This document shows, piece after piece, positions 23,882 through 23,952 of a stretch of DNA of 23,952 nucleotides. This DNA is from CAYFUR01 sp964346275 (GTDB lineage: Bacteria > Sumerlaeota > Sumerlaeia > SLMS01), in assembly GCA_964346275.1 (NCBI GenBank), contig CAYFUR010000057.1:1-23952 (forward strand), written 5' to 3'. How positions within the stretch are numbered: position 1 is the stretch's first letter; each line of letters starts with the position of its first letter. The notes beneath the pieces were generated by a model, which had not been told where the DNA came from, did not search any database, and saw only the letters and a list, made by a program, of their open reading frames with translations. The translations under genes were made by a program, and so were the position numbers.

Positions 23882-23952
23882 TTTTCATCCAGTTCCAGCG
23901 ACATTTCCAGCCAGGTTTCATCGTGCCGCGCGAAGGGAGTTGACGGCGCTTC
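23860..23952 (-). CDS. Possible C-terminal end of a minus-strand gene (cut by window edge)
   Basis: Reading the minus strand from the window edge, one frame stays open for 30 codons to a TGA at 23862-23860. The peptide is acidic and looks protein-like, with ARHDETWLEMSLELDENG and a final ADDGI. Its last 22 bases would lie antisense to the 3' end of tRNA-His, which is unusual. The short length gives little statistical support. Confidence 0.25.
   Translation of the reverse strand, partial: EAPSTPFARHDETWLEMSLELDENGADDGI

Noticed and set aside
23667..23921. Minus-strand frame containing MTGFEPATPGST and SNQLSYT
   Set aside because: It reads through the complement of tRNA-His. This peptide is the familiar spurious translation of an antisense tRNA and is not a real protein.

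Overview
The window is ordinary-density bacterial chromosome (high GC, roughly 55-60% by eye) with about 17 protein genes on both strands and one tRNA. I see no phage genes, insertion sequences, integrases or CRISPR arrays. Several features point to an uncultivated Gram-negative-like lineage: a futalosine-pathway menaquinone gene, a PBP4-type peptidase, a secreted parallel beta-helix protein with GTDxDG-type repeats, a lone type II/IV prepilin with a bulky C-terminal domain, and a membrane glycosyltransferase with a TPR tail. Together they recall Sumerlaeota, Hydrogenedentes or planctomycete-like genomes. That placement is a guess; no phylogenetic marker in the window settles it.

Layout. 1-1.0 kb (minus): start of an unrecognised acidic protein, preceded by mqnA. 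1.16-1.8 kb (plus): a DUF4126 membrane protein. 1.8-3.0 kb (minus): an exported LamG-like/thioredoxin-fold protein lacking the CxxC site. 3.4-5.6 kb (plus): a large secreted beta-helix protein closed by a strong terminator. 5.8-10.1 kb (plus): a GT-C glycosyltransferase/TPR fusion overlapping hemW by ATGA. 10.1-12.65 kb (minus): an apparent three-gene operon (DUF4870 membrane protein, unknown helical protein, periplasmic-binding-protein-like protein). 12.8-13.0 kb (minus): a CDGSH iron-sulfur protein. 13.3-16.9 kb (plus): a soluble hybrid histidine kinase with six PAS-like domains. 17.0-18.8 kb (minus): a GH15 glucoamylase/trehalase-like enzyme. 19.0-21.3 kb (plus): a PBP4-type D-Ala-D-Ala carboxypeptidase and a prepilin with its own terminator. 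21.3-22.1 kb (minus): an M55 D-aminopeptidase. 22.3-23.7 kb (plus): a DUF2227-like membrane protein and a class IV aminotransferase. 23.8 kb (plus): tRNA-His(GTG) with an encoded CCA end.

The most unusual observation is a short tyrosine-containing peptide repeat (consensus T-E-T-x-Y-[GD]) in two otherwise unrelated neighbouring proteins. It forms an exact 9-residue tandem repeat ending the C-terminal tail of the GT-C/TPR protein. It also occurs three times directly after the signal peptide of the convergently encoded binding-protein-like protein. The codons differ between copies, including the AGC/TCN serine classes, so the shared peptide is not explained by recent DNA duplication alone. Both segments should lie outside the cytoplasm, which suggests a shared docking, modification or anchoring function in a small envelope system made of these genes. 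That function is inference.

Many other genes are envelope or cell-surface related (beta-helix protein, LamG/thioredoxin-like protein, PBP4, prepilin, small membrane proteins), with scattered housekeeping genes (mqnA, hemW, class IV aminotransferase, tRNA-His). Gene starts were chosen from Shine-Dalgarno spacing and family lengths; several are shorter than the longest possible reading frame.
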